Made by a program: the position numbers and the translations under genes
DNA from: Hepatocystis sp. ex Piliocolobus tephrosceles
Taxonomy: Eukaryota; Apicomplexa; Aconoidasida; Haemosporida; Plasmodiidae
NCBI GenBank assembly: GCA_902459845.2
Contig: CABPSV020000462.1
Span: forward strand, 1 to 15,754
Direction: 5' to 3'
Length of the DNA stretch: 15,754 nt
In this document: positions 1-8,992 of the stretch, piece after piece
Numbering within the stretch: the first letter of the stretch is position 1
Layout: every line of letters begins with the position of its first letter
Notes under the pieces: model-generated
The model's input: only the letters and a program-made list of their open reading frames with translations
What the model was told of the DNA's origin: nothing
Databases searched by the model: none

Positions 1-1
1 C

Positions 2-115
2 AGTAATAACAACAGCAGCAACAGTAATAACAACAGCAGCAACAGTAATAACAACAGCAGCAACAGTAATAACAACAGCAGCAACAGTAATAACAACAGC
101 AGCAACAGTAATAAT
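2..115 (+). repeat. 21-bp coding tandem repeat (SNNNSSN)
   Basis: Five identical 21-bp units run from 2 to 106, followed by a partial unit to 115. Base 1 fits the end of a further unit, so the array continues off the left edge. Each unit encodes S-N-N-N-S-S-N in the frame of the large gene. The array ends in SNNDLYKNGKEDDYTF before the helical region starts. Confidence 0.95.
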
Positions 116-3100
116 GATTTATACAAAAATGGAAAAGAAGATGATTATACATTTTTAATGGAACAAACATATTCATTGTTTGATAATATACAAACAGATG
201 AAAAAGCCTTCACTAAAATAGTTGAAAATACAAATTTGTATTTAAATAATTTAAAAAAAGAAAACAAATATTATGAAATTTTTTTTTCAAGTTATGAACT
301 ATTAAAAAAAAATAAAAAAAATTTAAAAGAATATATATTTTTTACAAAAGTAATCAATTCAATTCAATCATTAGATATACTAAAGTTATGTTTGTTATAT
401 AATTTTAAAAGTGAAATTATATATGGTACTTTAATAACTTCGTATAATGAACTTTATTTTATTGATGCTAAAAAAATATATCTTGTATTATTCGAATTAG
501 TTAATATTTTAATAGATAGTTATCATATTTTAGTTTTACAAAATGATAAAAATGAAACTAATAAAGAGTCTTTTGTAAAATTTATATTAAATTATGATTT
601 TAAATATATAACAAGTGAACAAATAAATAATATATATAAATACATAAAAGAAGATAATAACAATTATATTATTATAGTAGTTACTTTGATTCATTTCTGT
701 TTAAAACTATGCGAAGTTGTCTTTACTTGTTTTAAATCAAATAAAACAATTTATTATAATGTTCCTAACCATTTAAAAGAATTGATCATAATAAAAAAAA
801 ATGTTTATGACAAAATACGAGATGTTAAATTAAATGATAATAATATTGATGTTACTAACTTCGGTACTGACTTTGGTATTGCTATCGAAGCCGAGGGTAA
901 CAAAATGGAAGGTAACAAAATCGAGAATGATGCTTGTTTTAATTCTCTTAGTGGTACCACGTTTAGTACCGTTCCTGACGTGGTTGTTGACACTATGACA
1001 AATAAACAAAACAGTGTAGTTGAAAACGAAGCATCGACCATAGTAGAACAAAACTTACTAATAAATAACATATATTATAGAGAGAAAAACGAGGACGAAC
1101 TATTTAGTGAATTCTTTAATAATTGTTTTAGTGATGAAAATAAAAGTTATAATAAAAAAAATAAGTTAACAGATGAAGAAAAAATAATAGGAAATTGTAT
1201 ATATCTATGTTCTTATGAAAATTATATTGTTTTATTAAAAAGAAATATATGTAAAAGTACGAATTCAATTAATAACATTGATCAGGTAAAAAAAACAATT
1301 TTTGAAGAATTAAAAAAAACATGTATTAATCTTGAATTGTTAACTAGCATATTATGTACATTATTAAAAGCTATGAAAATAATACAACATTTGGATGAAG
1401 ATATAAACAAAAATATATTTTACATTTTTAATGATACATTTAGTAATATTCTTCAAATATTATACAAAAAAAAAAATATATTTTTTTTAGATAGATTCTT
1501 TACCAGTATATTAAAATCAACTTATTTATTAGTTTTATATTATAATGAAAATATACAAATTTTACCAAAACAAACGAAGTCTTTTTATGGATGTTTTAAC
1601 AAAATAATAGATCACTTTTGTATTTTTTTACATAATAAAAAAATATTTTTTTTAATCCAACATAATAAGGAAAAACCATTGGAAAAAACTACCACAACAA
1701 AATATTTAAATATTTATAACAACACATATTTAATGTTACTTCGTTTATTTTATATAACATTAGCGAAAGTTAACAAATTGAATAATGATCTATTTTTTTT
1801 TTTTTGTTATGTGGTGTACATGGATGAGTTGGGACAAAACGAGTTGGAACAAAACGAGTTGGAACAAAACGAGTTGGAACAAAACGAGTTGAGACAAAAC
1901 GAGTTGGGACAAGACGAATTGGGACAAGACGAGTTGGAACAAAACGAGTTGAGACAAAACGAGTTGGAACAAAACAAGTTGGAACAAAACAAGTTGGAAC
2001 AAAACAAGTTGGAACAAAACGAGTTGGGACAAAACAAGTTGGAACAAAACGAGTTGGGACAAAACGAGTTGGGACAAAACAAGTTGGGACAAAACAAGTT
2101 GGGACAAAACAAGTTGGGACAAAACAAGTTGGGACAAAACAAGTTGGGAAAGGATGAGCGAACAACATTTAGTACACATTCACATAAAAAAAAGAAGCTT
2201 AATTTTAGTCTAAAAAAAATTGGAATAAATACCGATTTTATAAAAAATTATGCGCACAAAATAAAAGAACAAAATTATACTATTAATAATATGATTACCA
2301 TTTTTCGTTTTATGGAAAAAAAAGTAAGAAGATTTTTATTTTTTTTTAAATACATATATAATTTTATATGGAACGAAATTAAAAAAGAAAAAGAAAAATA
2401 TAAAAGAGAGTTACAAAAAAAAATTAAATATATATTACTTGACATGTTTGTGAAGTATACAAAATTGTTAGTGATATATAAAGAATATTATAAAGTGCAT
2501 AATATGGGTTGTAGTAGTATGATCAATACCAATGTAAATAGTGAAAACTCCTATTTTAACGAGTTTGAATTATATATGAAATCCTTCGAACAAATTATTT
2601 TTTTAATTTTATCATACGCTCCAAATAATTTACTAACAAAATTAGAACAGTGCATAAACAATACAACAAAATTGTTTGAAATGAATTTAATTGAAAAATA
2701 CGAATTTGTAGATTTTAACAAAATGCTTTTTTATAACATAGGAATAGGAACATATAAGGAAGTATCTATTTCGTCAAAAAGTAATGTATCTTCTGAAAAA
2801 CCGAACAGTAGAACTAAAATTTTTAAAGAGAATTACGGCATAAATAATATGTTTTGTACACCTCCTAAAGATTGTACAAGTGTTATTAGTGCCAAAAGTT
2901 GGTACAGTGACAGGAGTTCTATAAGTCGGATGAGTAAACATAGTGGTCATAACACTATGTTAAAGAAATCTCTAAATTTAGAAGAAAAAATGGATTATAC
3001 ATTTACAAGTTCTATTAAAAAGGATATAAGTAAAGTTTACACCGGTTATAATAATCTAACTATATCAAGTATTGAAACTGATTTTAGTTCTAATACATTT

Positions 3101-5561
3101 AATAGAAATAACCAAAATAATTACCAACACGATGTGTTTTCTTTTTCTTATGACATAATCTTACTAAACATTTTAGGTACCATATATTTAAACATAATGG
3201 AAGAAATAGCTAAAAATAAATATAAATATATTTATTTCACTTACTCAACTATACATGTTGAATTTTTGAAAGTCTTACAACATGTTTTGATTAATATGAC
3301 TAAAAGTCATTGGAAAAAAAAAAAAAAAAAAAAAAAAGAAGAAGAAGAAGAAGAAGAAGAAGAAAAAAAAAAAAAAGAACATACAAATGAGTGTCCAGAC
3401 GGACGCCCAGACGAGCTAATGTCCGATACTAATAAAACGAAAAAATCAAGCGTGTTGGATCATTACTTCTGCTTTCCCTATAAGTTATTGGCATTTTTAC
3501 TCATATTCCAATTACACTGTTTTATGAATAACATTTTAAATAAATACAAGATATGTACTAGTATCCTCGAATTTGTGTTTTATATTAGCTCTTCTTTAAA
3601 TCCTTTTTTTTTTTATATTTCTAAAAAGATTTGGAAAGAATTAGGAATTGGTATAAATAAATATAACAATATAGTTTGTGTATCTGTTTTAACAAATATA
3701 TTTTTTAATTTATTATCAAAAAAAAAAAAAAATATTATCGAAAACAAGCAGGACCAATTATTTATTAATAACATTAAAAGCACAAGTAAACAATATTTAT
3801 TATATTTATTTTTAAAAAAACAAATAGTTTTAAATACTGTTGGAAAAAATTATTTATTTTTTTATCATATCGTAATCAAACAAATACAATCAGAAGAGTT
3901 AATATTATTAATAATTCGAAACATATTAATCAAATATCATGAAAATATACAATACACTTTAAATATTTTATTAACATATGTAAATGCATTAGAAAATAGT
4001 GTGAACAGAGCAATGGGTTTGAATAATACAAAAAACGAACAAACACAAACCAGTTTTGAAATTCGAAATGTAGAACAAAATATTATAATTAAAGAACACA
4101 GTGTTAATCACTTAGAAATGGATAAAAAAAATATGACCCATAACAATGGAAAAGATACAAAAACAAATGTAAATACCGGTTGCGATTTAGAAAAATTAAA
4201 TTTCCATTTATTTCAAGAAAATAATAAAAAAAATAATAAAGAGAGTAATAAAGAGAGTAATAAAGAGAGTAATAAAGAGAATTATAAAAATAAATTCGAA
4301 GAAAACAAAATAATATCATTTTTTATTTATTTTGATATTATTAAAAATTTACCTGAAAGATATTTTTACCTAATTAAAGATACAAATTTTATGATGGATA
4401 TTCACAATGTGTTTAACTTTTTTATTTATATAAATAAGGAATATAATATTTTAGAAAAAAAATATGAAAAATATAAATATACGAAAATTTTTAATAAAAT
4501 TAAAGAAAAAAAAGATTATTATTATTATAATAAAGCTAAAATATATTTTCCCATAATTATATCAGCTTTAACATCTTCAACTTTATATTTTATTCTAAAT
4601 AAAACAACCATCTCAATACAACATTCATTAATTACGCAATTTTATATTGATTTTTTTAGTAATAAATATTTATATACCCTATGTAATAACTATATTTATA
4701 TACAAATTTTATGTGAATCTTTAGTAGTGTTATTGTACTTGAGCAAATCAAAACAAGACACTACACATATACAAAATGGAACTACCCACATAAAAGGCGA
4801 CACTACACACATACAAGACGACACTATACACATACAAGATAATTACAAACAAGAGTTTATAAAAAATGAATTAGATATACAAACAGTAAAACAACAGAAA
4901 GGTGAACATATGTTAATACAATCTTATCAAGGAATAAAACAAGAATCTACAAATCCATTAGTTTGTATGAAAATAGAAAATGAGTATTTAAATAGTACCA
5001 ATGATAACATTACTAATGTCAGTGCAAACCATGATACAACAAAAAATGTTGCTGCAACAAATTTAATACATCTATATAAATTATATACCATTTTTTTAGA
5101 AGAATATTTATATAATTTTATTTCTTCAATTATAACACTAATTAAAAATAATAGTTTATTATTAAACGAATCAAGTTTTTGTAATTTTTATAAAACTATA
5201 TGTAATGAATTAAACAATAAAATAAAACAAAATAATACATCACATTTTAATACATTAATACTTTCAATTCTTAATTATTATGATTCTTACAATACAAATA
5301 CCAACTCGTTTAAAAAATATAAAGTAGATAACAGAATAATAGAAATATGTGATATAAAAAACAATATTAAAATGTTACAGAGAGTAAGATATAATTTTTT
5401 AAATACATTTTATCAGAATACTCTTTCTTGCGAATTATATTCAAAAGCTTATTTAAAAAATATTATTTCTGTTTTTTTTCAAAACAACATTAAAACGTGT
5501 AAGTTGGGTAGCCAGGATATGGATGGCTTAGTAAATTTGGTTTTTAACAATTTCCACAAAT

Positions 5562-5563
<2 letters not shown>
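2..5563 (+). CDS. Large helical protein of unknown function, 5' end missing
   Basis: The frame is open from base 2 to the TAA at 5561-5563, giving 1853 visible residues. The first ATG in the window (158) is preceded by 52 in-frame codons without a stop, so the true start lies upstream. I do not recognise the protein. Hydrophobic Leu/Ile/Phe/Tyr-rich blocks (about nt 158-830, 1190-1810, 2190-2760, 3140-3310, 3450-4010, 4305-4750, 5050-5560) look alpha-helical, as in alpha-solenoid or HEAT-like proteins. They are separated by low-complexity inserts: a more G+C-rich acidic stretch near 830-1190, a pentapeptide array at 1826-2155, a Ser/Thr-rich stretch near 2760-3120, a Lys/Glu tract at 3314-3376, an Asn/Lys-rich stretch near 4010-4300 and a heptapeptide array at 4760-4843. 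There is no signal peptide in the visible part and no convincing catalytic motif. Inserts of this kind are typical of Plasmodium proteins. The helical assignment is inferred from composition and spacing only. The CDS is secure; the function is unknown. Confidence 0.93.
1826..2155 (+). repeat. 15-bp coding minisatellite, 22 units ([E/K]L[G/E/R]Q[N/D])
   Basis: Twenty-one intact 15-bp units and one degenerate last unit (KLGKD, 2141-2155) lie in frame in the large gene. They encode pentapeptides such as ELEQN, ELRQN, ELGQD, KLEQN and KLGQN. Variants are ordered: Glu-first units fill the 5' half, and four consecutive KLGQN units sit at the 3' end. A unit such as gagttgggacaaaac is 7/15 G+C, clearly richer than the surrounding coding sequence. 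The array follows a T-run encoding Phe residues (about 1791-1805). Reading frames in other phases through the array are shadows. Confidence 0.95.
3314..3376 (+). repeat. A24 / (GAA)9 / A14 tract inside the coding sequence
   Basis: A run of 24 A (3314-3337) encodes lysines. Nine consecutive GAA units (starting 3338) encode glutamates, and a second A-run (3363-3376) encodes more lysines. All are in frame in the large gene. The tract separates two helical blocks and is likely length-variable. Confidence 0.9.
4235..4282 (+). repeat. 12-bp coding repeat (NKES x3, NKEN)
   Basis: Three identical units aataaagagagt (4235-4270) and one variant (4271-4282) encode NKES-NKES-NKES-NKEN within an Asn/Lys-rich insert of the large gene. 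Confidence 0.92.
4760..4843 (+). repeat. 21-bp coding repeat (T[T/I]HI[Q/K]xx x4)
   Basis: Four diverged 21-bp units encode TTHIQNG, TTHIKGD, TTHIQDD and TIHIQDN in frame in the large gene, in a polar insert before its last helical block. Confidence 0.9.
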
Positions 5564-5594
<31 letters not shown>

Positions 5595-5713
5595 AGGTAT
5601 GCAAAATAAGTTTTTTTTTTTATTTATTTATTTATTTATTTTTTTTTTTTTTTATTTTATTTATTTTTTTTTGTTATCCACGTCTTTTCAATAACCCCAC
5701 CCCCTCTAAAAAC

Positions 5714-5745
5714 ATACTATGCAATAAATATATATTGCATAGTAT
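5714..5745. repeat. Perfect 13-bp inverted repeat
   Basis: The left arm atactatgcaata (5714-5726) is exactly complementary to tattgcatagtat (5733-5745), with a 6-nt spacer. It begins 150 bp after the stop codon of the large gene, probably in or near its 3' UTR. It can be read as an RNA hairpin or as a DNA dyad carrying ATGCAA and TTGCAT half-sites. Confidence 0.85.
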
Positions 5746-6043
5746 AAACATTCGCAATGGCAATACTTCAAAAGTTATCTCGAGCTTAAAAAAATTAGCT
5801 AGAAAAATTATAAATGTATAGCTGTAAAAAATTTACAAAGAGAAATAAAAACCACTGTACAAATATTTGCAGTATTTTTTTTTATTTATTGGTTTTGCTT
5901 ATTGGTTTTGCTTATTGGATTTTTTTTTTAATATTCGATTTGATTTTATGTGGCTTTATATGGCCACATTTAGCGTTATATAGTTTTATTTCACCATTTG
6001 TGATATATTATGTTCGGCTTATTCTTTTTTTTTTTTAATCTTT

Positions 6044-6077
6044 CATAAATTTGCATAAATTTGCATTCATTTGCATG
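6044..6077. repeat. 10-bp repeat placing TTGCAT sites one helical turn apart
   Basis: Units cataaatttg (6044-6053, 6054-6063), cattcatttg (6064-6073) and the start of a fourth (catg, 6074) put TTGCAT at 6051, 6061 and 6071, exactly 10 bp apart. Confidence 0.8.
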
Positions 6078-6146
6078 TTTGTATATATATATGTTTTTCT
6101 TTTTTTGCTAAATTTGCTTTGCTCTGTTTTGTTTTTTTATTTTTTT

Positions 6147-6154
6147 TGCATGCA
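6147..6154. promoter_or_regulatory. TGCATGCA palindrome, candidate ApiAP2 site
   Basis: The octamer TGCATGCA is the kind of palindrome known to be bound by a Plasmodium ApiAP2 DNA-binding domain. It lies about 1.2 kb upstream of the GTPase start and about 70 bp downstream of the TTGCAT repeat cluster. A shorter TGCATG is at 6830-6835. Occupancy is inferred, not shown. Confidence 0.35.
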
Positions 6155-6516
6155 TTTCCAGATAAATTACCACAAAGCCTTAATTTGAATTTTATAAATA
6201 AATACTAATATTTATTTATGTATAAAGTATTTTTTTTTTTTTTTTTTGAATTTTTAAACGTACAATTCTAAATAATCATTTTTTTTTAAATTCTCTTATA
6301 CATATTTTTTAGAAACTTAAAAATTAAAAAAAAAAAAAAAATTCTATTATTATATGCACACATATCTACGTACAACTTTGTTATTATTAATCATTAACGA
6401 TGTTACTTTTATTTAACGAATTTGTAGACTGTATTAATACAATGGTATTTAATACATATGTACATTCTATATAAATAAATCAGTATATATATTTATATAT
6501 ATTTACAAAAACAGTA

Positions 6517-6518
<2 letters not shown>

Positions 6519-6572
<54 letters not shown>
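6519..6572. repeat. Poly(T) tract, 54 T
   Basis: An uninterrupted run of 54 T on the + strand lies between the two genes. Long poly(dA:dT) is common in Plasmodium intergenic DNA and disfavours nucleosomes. The exact length may be a sequencing estimate. Confidence 0.9.
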
Positions 6573-6574
<2 letters not shown>

Positions 6575-6905
6575 CAAAGCAATGAATTTTATTATAAAGA
6601 TATATACCCAAATATATATTTTTTGTATGTAAAGAATATGGGACAATATGTTTTTTTCTGTTTTATATAACATGTAACGACTATGTACATGTATCGAAAA
6701 TAAAAATTATCTATGTCTTTTCAAAGTATATATGTGTATACATATGTATGTATATGCGCACATATAATTAAAATAAAAAGGTGTCCTGTGTATACATTCA
6801 GACAGGGAGGAACACACAAAAATGATATATGCATGACAATTTAAATAATAATATACTACCAACAATAAAAAGTGTAATAGAAGTACTGAAAGTTATAAAA
6901 ATAAT

Positions 6906-7097
6906 GATCAAGTGATCAAGTGATCAAACGATTAAACGATTAAATGATTAAATGATTAAATGATTAAATGATTAAACGATTAAATGATTAAATGATTAAA
7001 TGATTAAATGATTAAATGATTAAATGATTAAATGATTAAATGATTAAATGATTAAATGATTAAATGATTAAATGATTAAATGATTAAATGATAAAAT
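6906..7097. repeat. 8-bp tandem array, 24 units (gattaaat)
   Basis: There are exactly 24 consecutive 8-bp units. Units 1-2 are gatcaagt, unit 3 gatcaaac, unit 4 gattaaac, units 5-8 gattaaat, unit 9 gattaaac, units 10-23 gattaaat and unit 24 gataaaat. Variants sit mainly at the 5' edge and the core is homogeneous, as expected when an array expands from the inside. It ends 233 bp before the GTPase start codon, in its likely promoter or 5' UTR. Confidence 0.93.
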
Positions 7098-7314
7098 GAC
7101 ATAATATAATAAAGTAAAAACAAATGATAATTTTTTTTTTTTTTTTTAAAAAGCTTATATAAACGAATTGTTTACCTAAAATATAACTGCTTTTTTTTTT
7201 TTTTTTTTTTTTTGTCATGAGCTTAGCTTAATTATTATAATTATATATTCTAAAAATAAATAAGTAAATATATACATAAATATTATTAATATAAAAATAT
7301 TTTAAAGTTTATAT

Positions 7315-7359
7315 ATGCAAATGTGTTATAATGGGCAATACAATGGAAACCCTTTTTAA
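7315..7359 (+). promoter_or_regulatory. Upstream ORF overlapping the GTPase start codon
   Basis: An ATG at 7315 (with a second in-frame ATG at 7321) opens a 14-codon ORF, MQMCYNGQYNGNPF, that stops at 7357-7359. It is in a different frame from the GTPase and runs across its start codon at 7331. If included in the mRNA, it would compete with the main start. The transcription start is unknown. Confidence 0.5.
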
Positions 7360-8857
7360 AGACTGTTGTAATCAATTTTTAAAAAAAAAAATCATTTTTC
7401 AAATAAGAATTTGTGGTCCTGCTCAAAGTGGAAAAACAACATTTGTAAAATATTTATTGCACAATAAGTTTTTAAAAGTAAAACCAACAGAAGGTTCGAA
7501 AGTTCATTAATTTGTTCGTTCTGTTATATTGTTAACTCTACTATATTGTTAACTCTGCTATATTGTTAACTGTGTTATATTTTTAAATTGTTTTATTTTG
7601 TTTAATTTTTTTTTTCTTTCTTTTTTCTTTTTTGTTAGCTTATTGTATTATTTGCTTGTTTTATTTTTCTACTTTATTTTAATGCATTAGTTTTTAACAC
7701 ATTAACTTGCAATGTCACTTATGTCTTTACGTTTTTTCTAAAAATATGGACACATATGTTTTGTTTTTGCAATACCATTATGTCGTATTATGTTGTATTA
7801 TATATTGTTTTTTTTTTATTTATTTATTTGTTTTTTTGTTTTTTTTTTTTTTTTTTTGTTTGCATTTACTTATTAGGTCTTTTTGTTGAAAAAATTGATT
7901 TTGAAGAATTTTCAATCATAATATGGGATTCTAGATATAGTATAGAACAAGATGTAATTTAAATATAAGAAAAAAAAAAAAAAAAATAAATAAATAAATA
8001 AATAAATAAAAAAATAAATAAATAAATAAATTGATTGGTTAATTGATTGATTGGTTGATTATTTTATTTTTTTGTTGCAACTCGTTCGTTTTTATTTGTA
8101 TATATTATGTCCTTATATTAATTATAATAATTTTATTTTACTTTTTGCAGGTGTCTATTAATAGGTTAGAAATGGACGCCGTCATTTATTTTATTGACTT
8201 GTCTGACCAAGGCAGATTAAAAATAGGTAAAAATATATGCACATATATACATATATGTACATTTACATCAGTTGTATAAATTGTTATAAACGTATGATAA
8301 CACTTTGACGGAACTTGTTATATTTTCGTAACATAGAACAACGGTTATATATACTTTATTATAAAATGGTTATTGCGCAGTTTCATTTAATTTATTATAC
8401 TACACTATGCTACATTCTGTTACATTCTACTACATTATTTTTTTTTTTTTTTTTTTTGGATTAGCCAAAAAAGGTTTTTATAAAGTGCTACAAGATTATA
8501 ATAACATCGATGATATTTTAATTATCGCAAGTAAACAAGATAAAAAAAATTGTATGTTACTGCAACAAGTTAGAAACGAGCTGAAAATCGATCATATTGT
8601 TGATAAGAACTGGTAAAAAAATAAGTCGTAAATATATACATATATATATATATATATGTACCAATTTTTTTAAGTGAAAAGTTGCTATTTTGTCTATACC
8701 CTTTTTATTATTTCTTTTTTTTTTTTTTCTCCCTTTTTTTATTAAAAGCTACTTAGCAGAATGCTCATCTAAAACGGGGTATGGAGTTGAACCTTCTATG
8801 AACTGGTTATTTAATAAACTAATGTTCAAACGAAAAAGAAACATGTGTTTTTTGTAA
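7331..8857 (+). CDS. ARF/ARL-family small GTPase with degenerate switch II, five exons
   Basis: Exons are 7331-7493, 7877-7953, 8151-8226, 8465-8612 and 8749-8857. They join to 573 nt, which is 190 residues plus TAA, the usual size for an ARF-family GTPase. Motifs in order: P-loop GPAQSGKTT (29-37), switch I PTEG (52-55, Mg-binding Thr53 kept), G3 WDSRYS (71-76), G4 SKQD (128-131) and G5 CSSKTG (160-165). In ARF proteins G3 is WDVGGQ; here the DxxG glycine is Tyr75 and the catalytic Gln position is Ser76, and switch II appears about two residues shorter. The family would bind GTP and recruit effectors to membranes; this member is predicted to hydrolyse poorly or act as a pseudo-GTPase. The N-terminus has Gly2 but Glu where myristoylation substrates usually have Ser/Thr, and Cys12-Cys13 lie in the first helix. 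The C-terminus is basic (KRKR) and ends NMCFL. Start choice: first ATG in frame; Met5 (7343) is an alternative. Family assignment is firm, subfamily and membrane not. Confidence 0.92.
7494..7876 (+). other. GTPase intron 1 (phase 1)
   Basis: 383 bp, from GTTCGA to TATTAG. It splits the Gly55 codon (g|gt), and the join PTEG-LFVEKIDF aligns without gaps to ARF PTIG-FNVETVEF, which fixes both sites. The donor is unlike the GTAAGT/GTATGT consensus. The intron contains a three-unit 17-bp repeat and a pyrimidine-rich 3' half. Confidence 0.88.
7531..7581. repeat. 17-bp repeat inside intron 1 (3 units)
   Basis: Units gttaactctactatatt (7531-7547), gttaactctgctatatt (7548-7564) and gttaactgtgttatatt (7565-7581), with a partial unit just upstream. 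They are intronic. Confidence 0.85.
7954..8150 (+). other. GTPase intron 2 (phase 0)
   Basis: 197 bp, from GTAATT to TTTGCAG, between codons Asp80 and Val81. An in-frame TAA right after the donor requires its removal. The inside is dominated by an A-run and TAAA repeats (about 7984-8030). Confidence 0.85.
7984..8030. repeat. (TAAA)n microsatellite in intron 2
   Basis: About eleven TAAA units interrupted once by extra A, following a poly(A) run, and followed by TTGATTGG-type repeats. Confidence 0.85.
8227..8464 (+). other. GTPase intron 3 (phase 1)
   Basis: 238 bp, from GTAAAA to GGATTAG. It splits the Ala106 codon (g|cc). The joined product DLSDQGRLKIAKKGFYKVL matches the ARF segment after the DxxD strand (VVDSNDRERIDDAREELHRM). 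The 3' end carries a T-run typical of an acceptor tract. Confidence 0.88.
8613..8748 (+). other. GTPase intron 4 (phase 2)
   Basis: 136 bp, from GTAAAA to ATTAAAAG. It splits the Cys155 codon (tg|c). The next two downstream AG sites (ending 8755 and 8758) create stops, so the AAAAG acceptor is needed to reach YLAECSSKTGYGV, which aligns position by position with the ARF G5 region. Confidence 0.85.
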
Positions 8858-8992
8858 TAACAAATGTAATATTTTTAGCATTTTTTTTTTTTTTTGCAAC
8901 ACCTTTTCGAAAAACTTTTTTTGCATATTTCATTACATTTATTTTTTTTTAATAGTATATTTTTTTTTTTACTTCCTTTTATTCGCTATACT

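Larger units (their letters stand above)
5564..7330. other. Intergenic region between the large gene and the GTPase gene
   Basis: This is about 1.77 kb of A+T-rich DNA, presumably holding the 3' UTR of the first gene and the promoter and 5' UTR of the second. It contains a 28-A run (5566-5593), a C-rich patch (5695-5706), a perfect 13-bp inverted repeat (5714-5745), a TTGCAT cluster (6051-6154), a 54-T run (6519-6572) and a 24-unit 8-bp array (6906-7097). A 74-codon hydrophobic ORF at 5814-6038 is judged spurious. A 24-codon ORF at 6400-6474 could at most be an upstream ORF. I see no structural RNA gene. Confidence 0.7.

Noticed and set aside
158..160. ATG 158 as the true start of the large gene
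   Set aside because: The frame is open for 52 further codons to the window edge, including an in-frame SNNNSSN array typical of Plasmodium coding repeats, so the start is probably outside the window.
1770..2179. Long minus-strand ORFs opposite the pentapeptide array
   Set aside because: They are antisense reading of the 15-bp minisatellite, whose unit length is a multiple of three, so any stop-free phase stays open. The sense frame continues for kilobases on both sides.
5814..6038. 74-codon hydrophobic ORF between genes 1 and 2
   Set aside because: It is built mostly from T-runs and a short gcttattggtttt-type repeat, has the composition of the surrounding intergenic DNA, and resembles no family. 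It is most likely chance.
7494..7505. Alternative intron 1 donors at 7478 and 7502
   Set aside because: Joined to the acceptor at 7876, either one puts exon 2 out of the LFVEKIDFEEF frame. Only the donor at 7494 rebuilds PTEG-LFVEKIDF.
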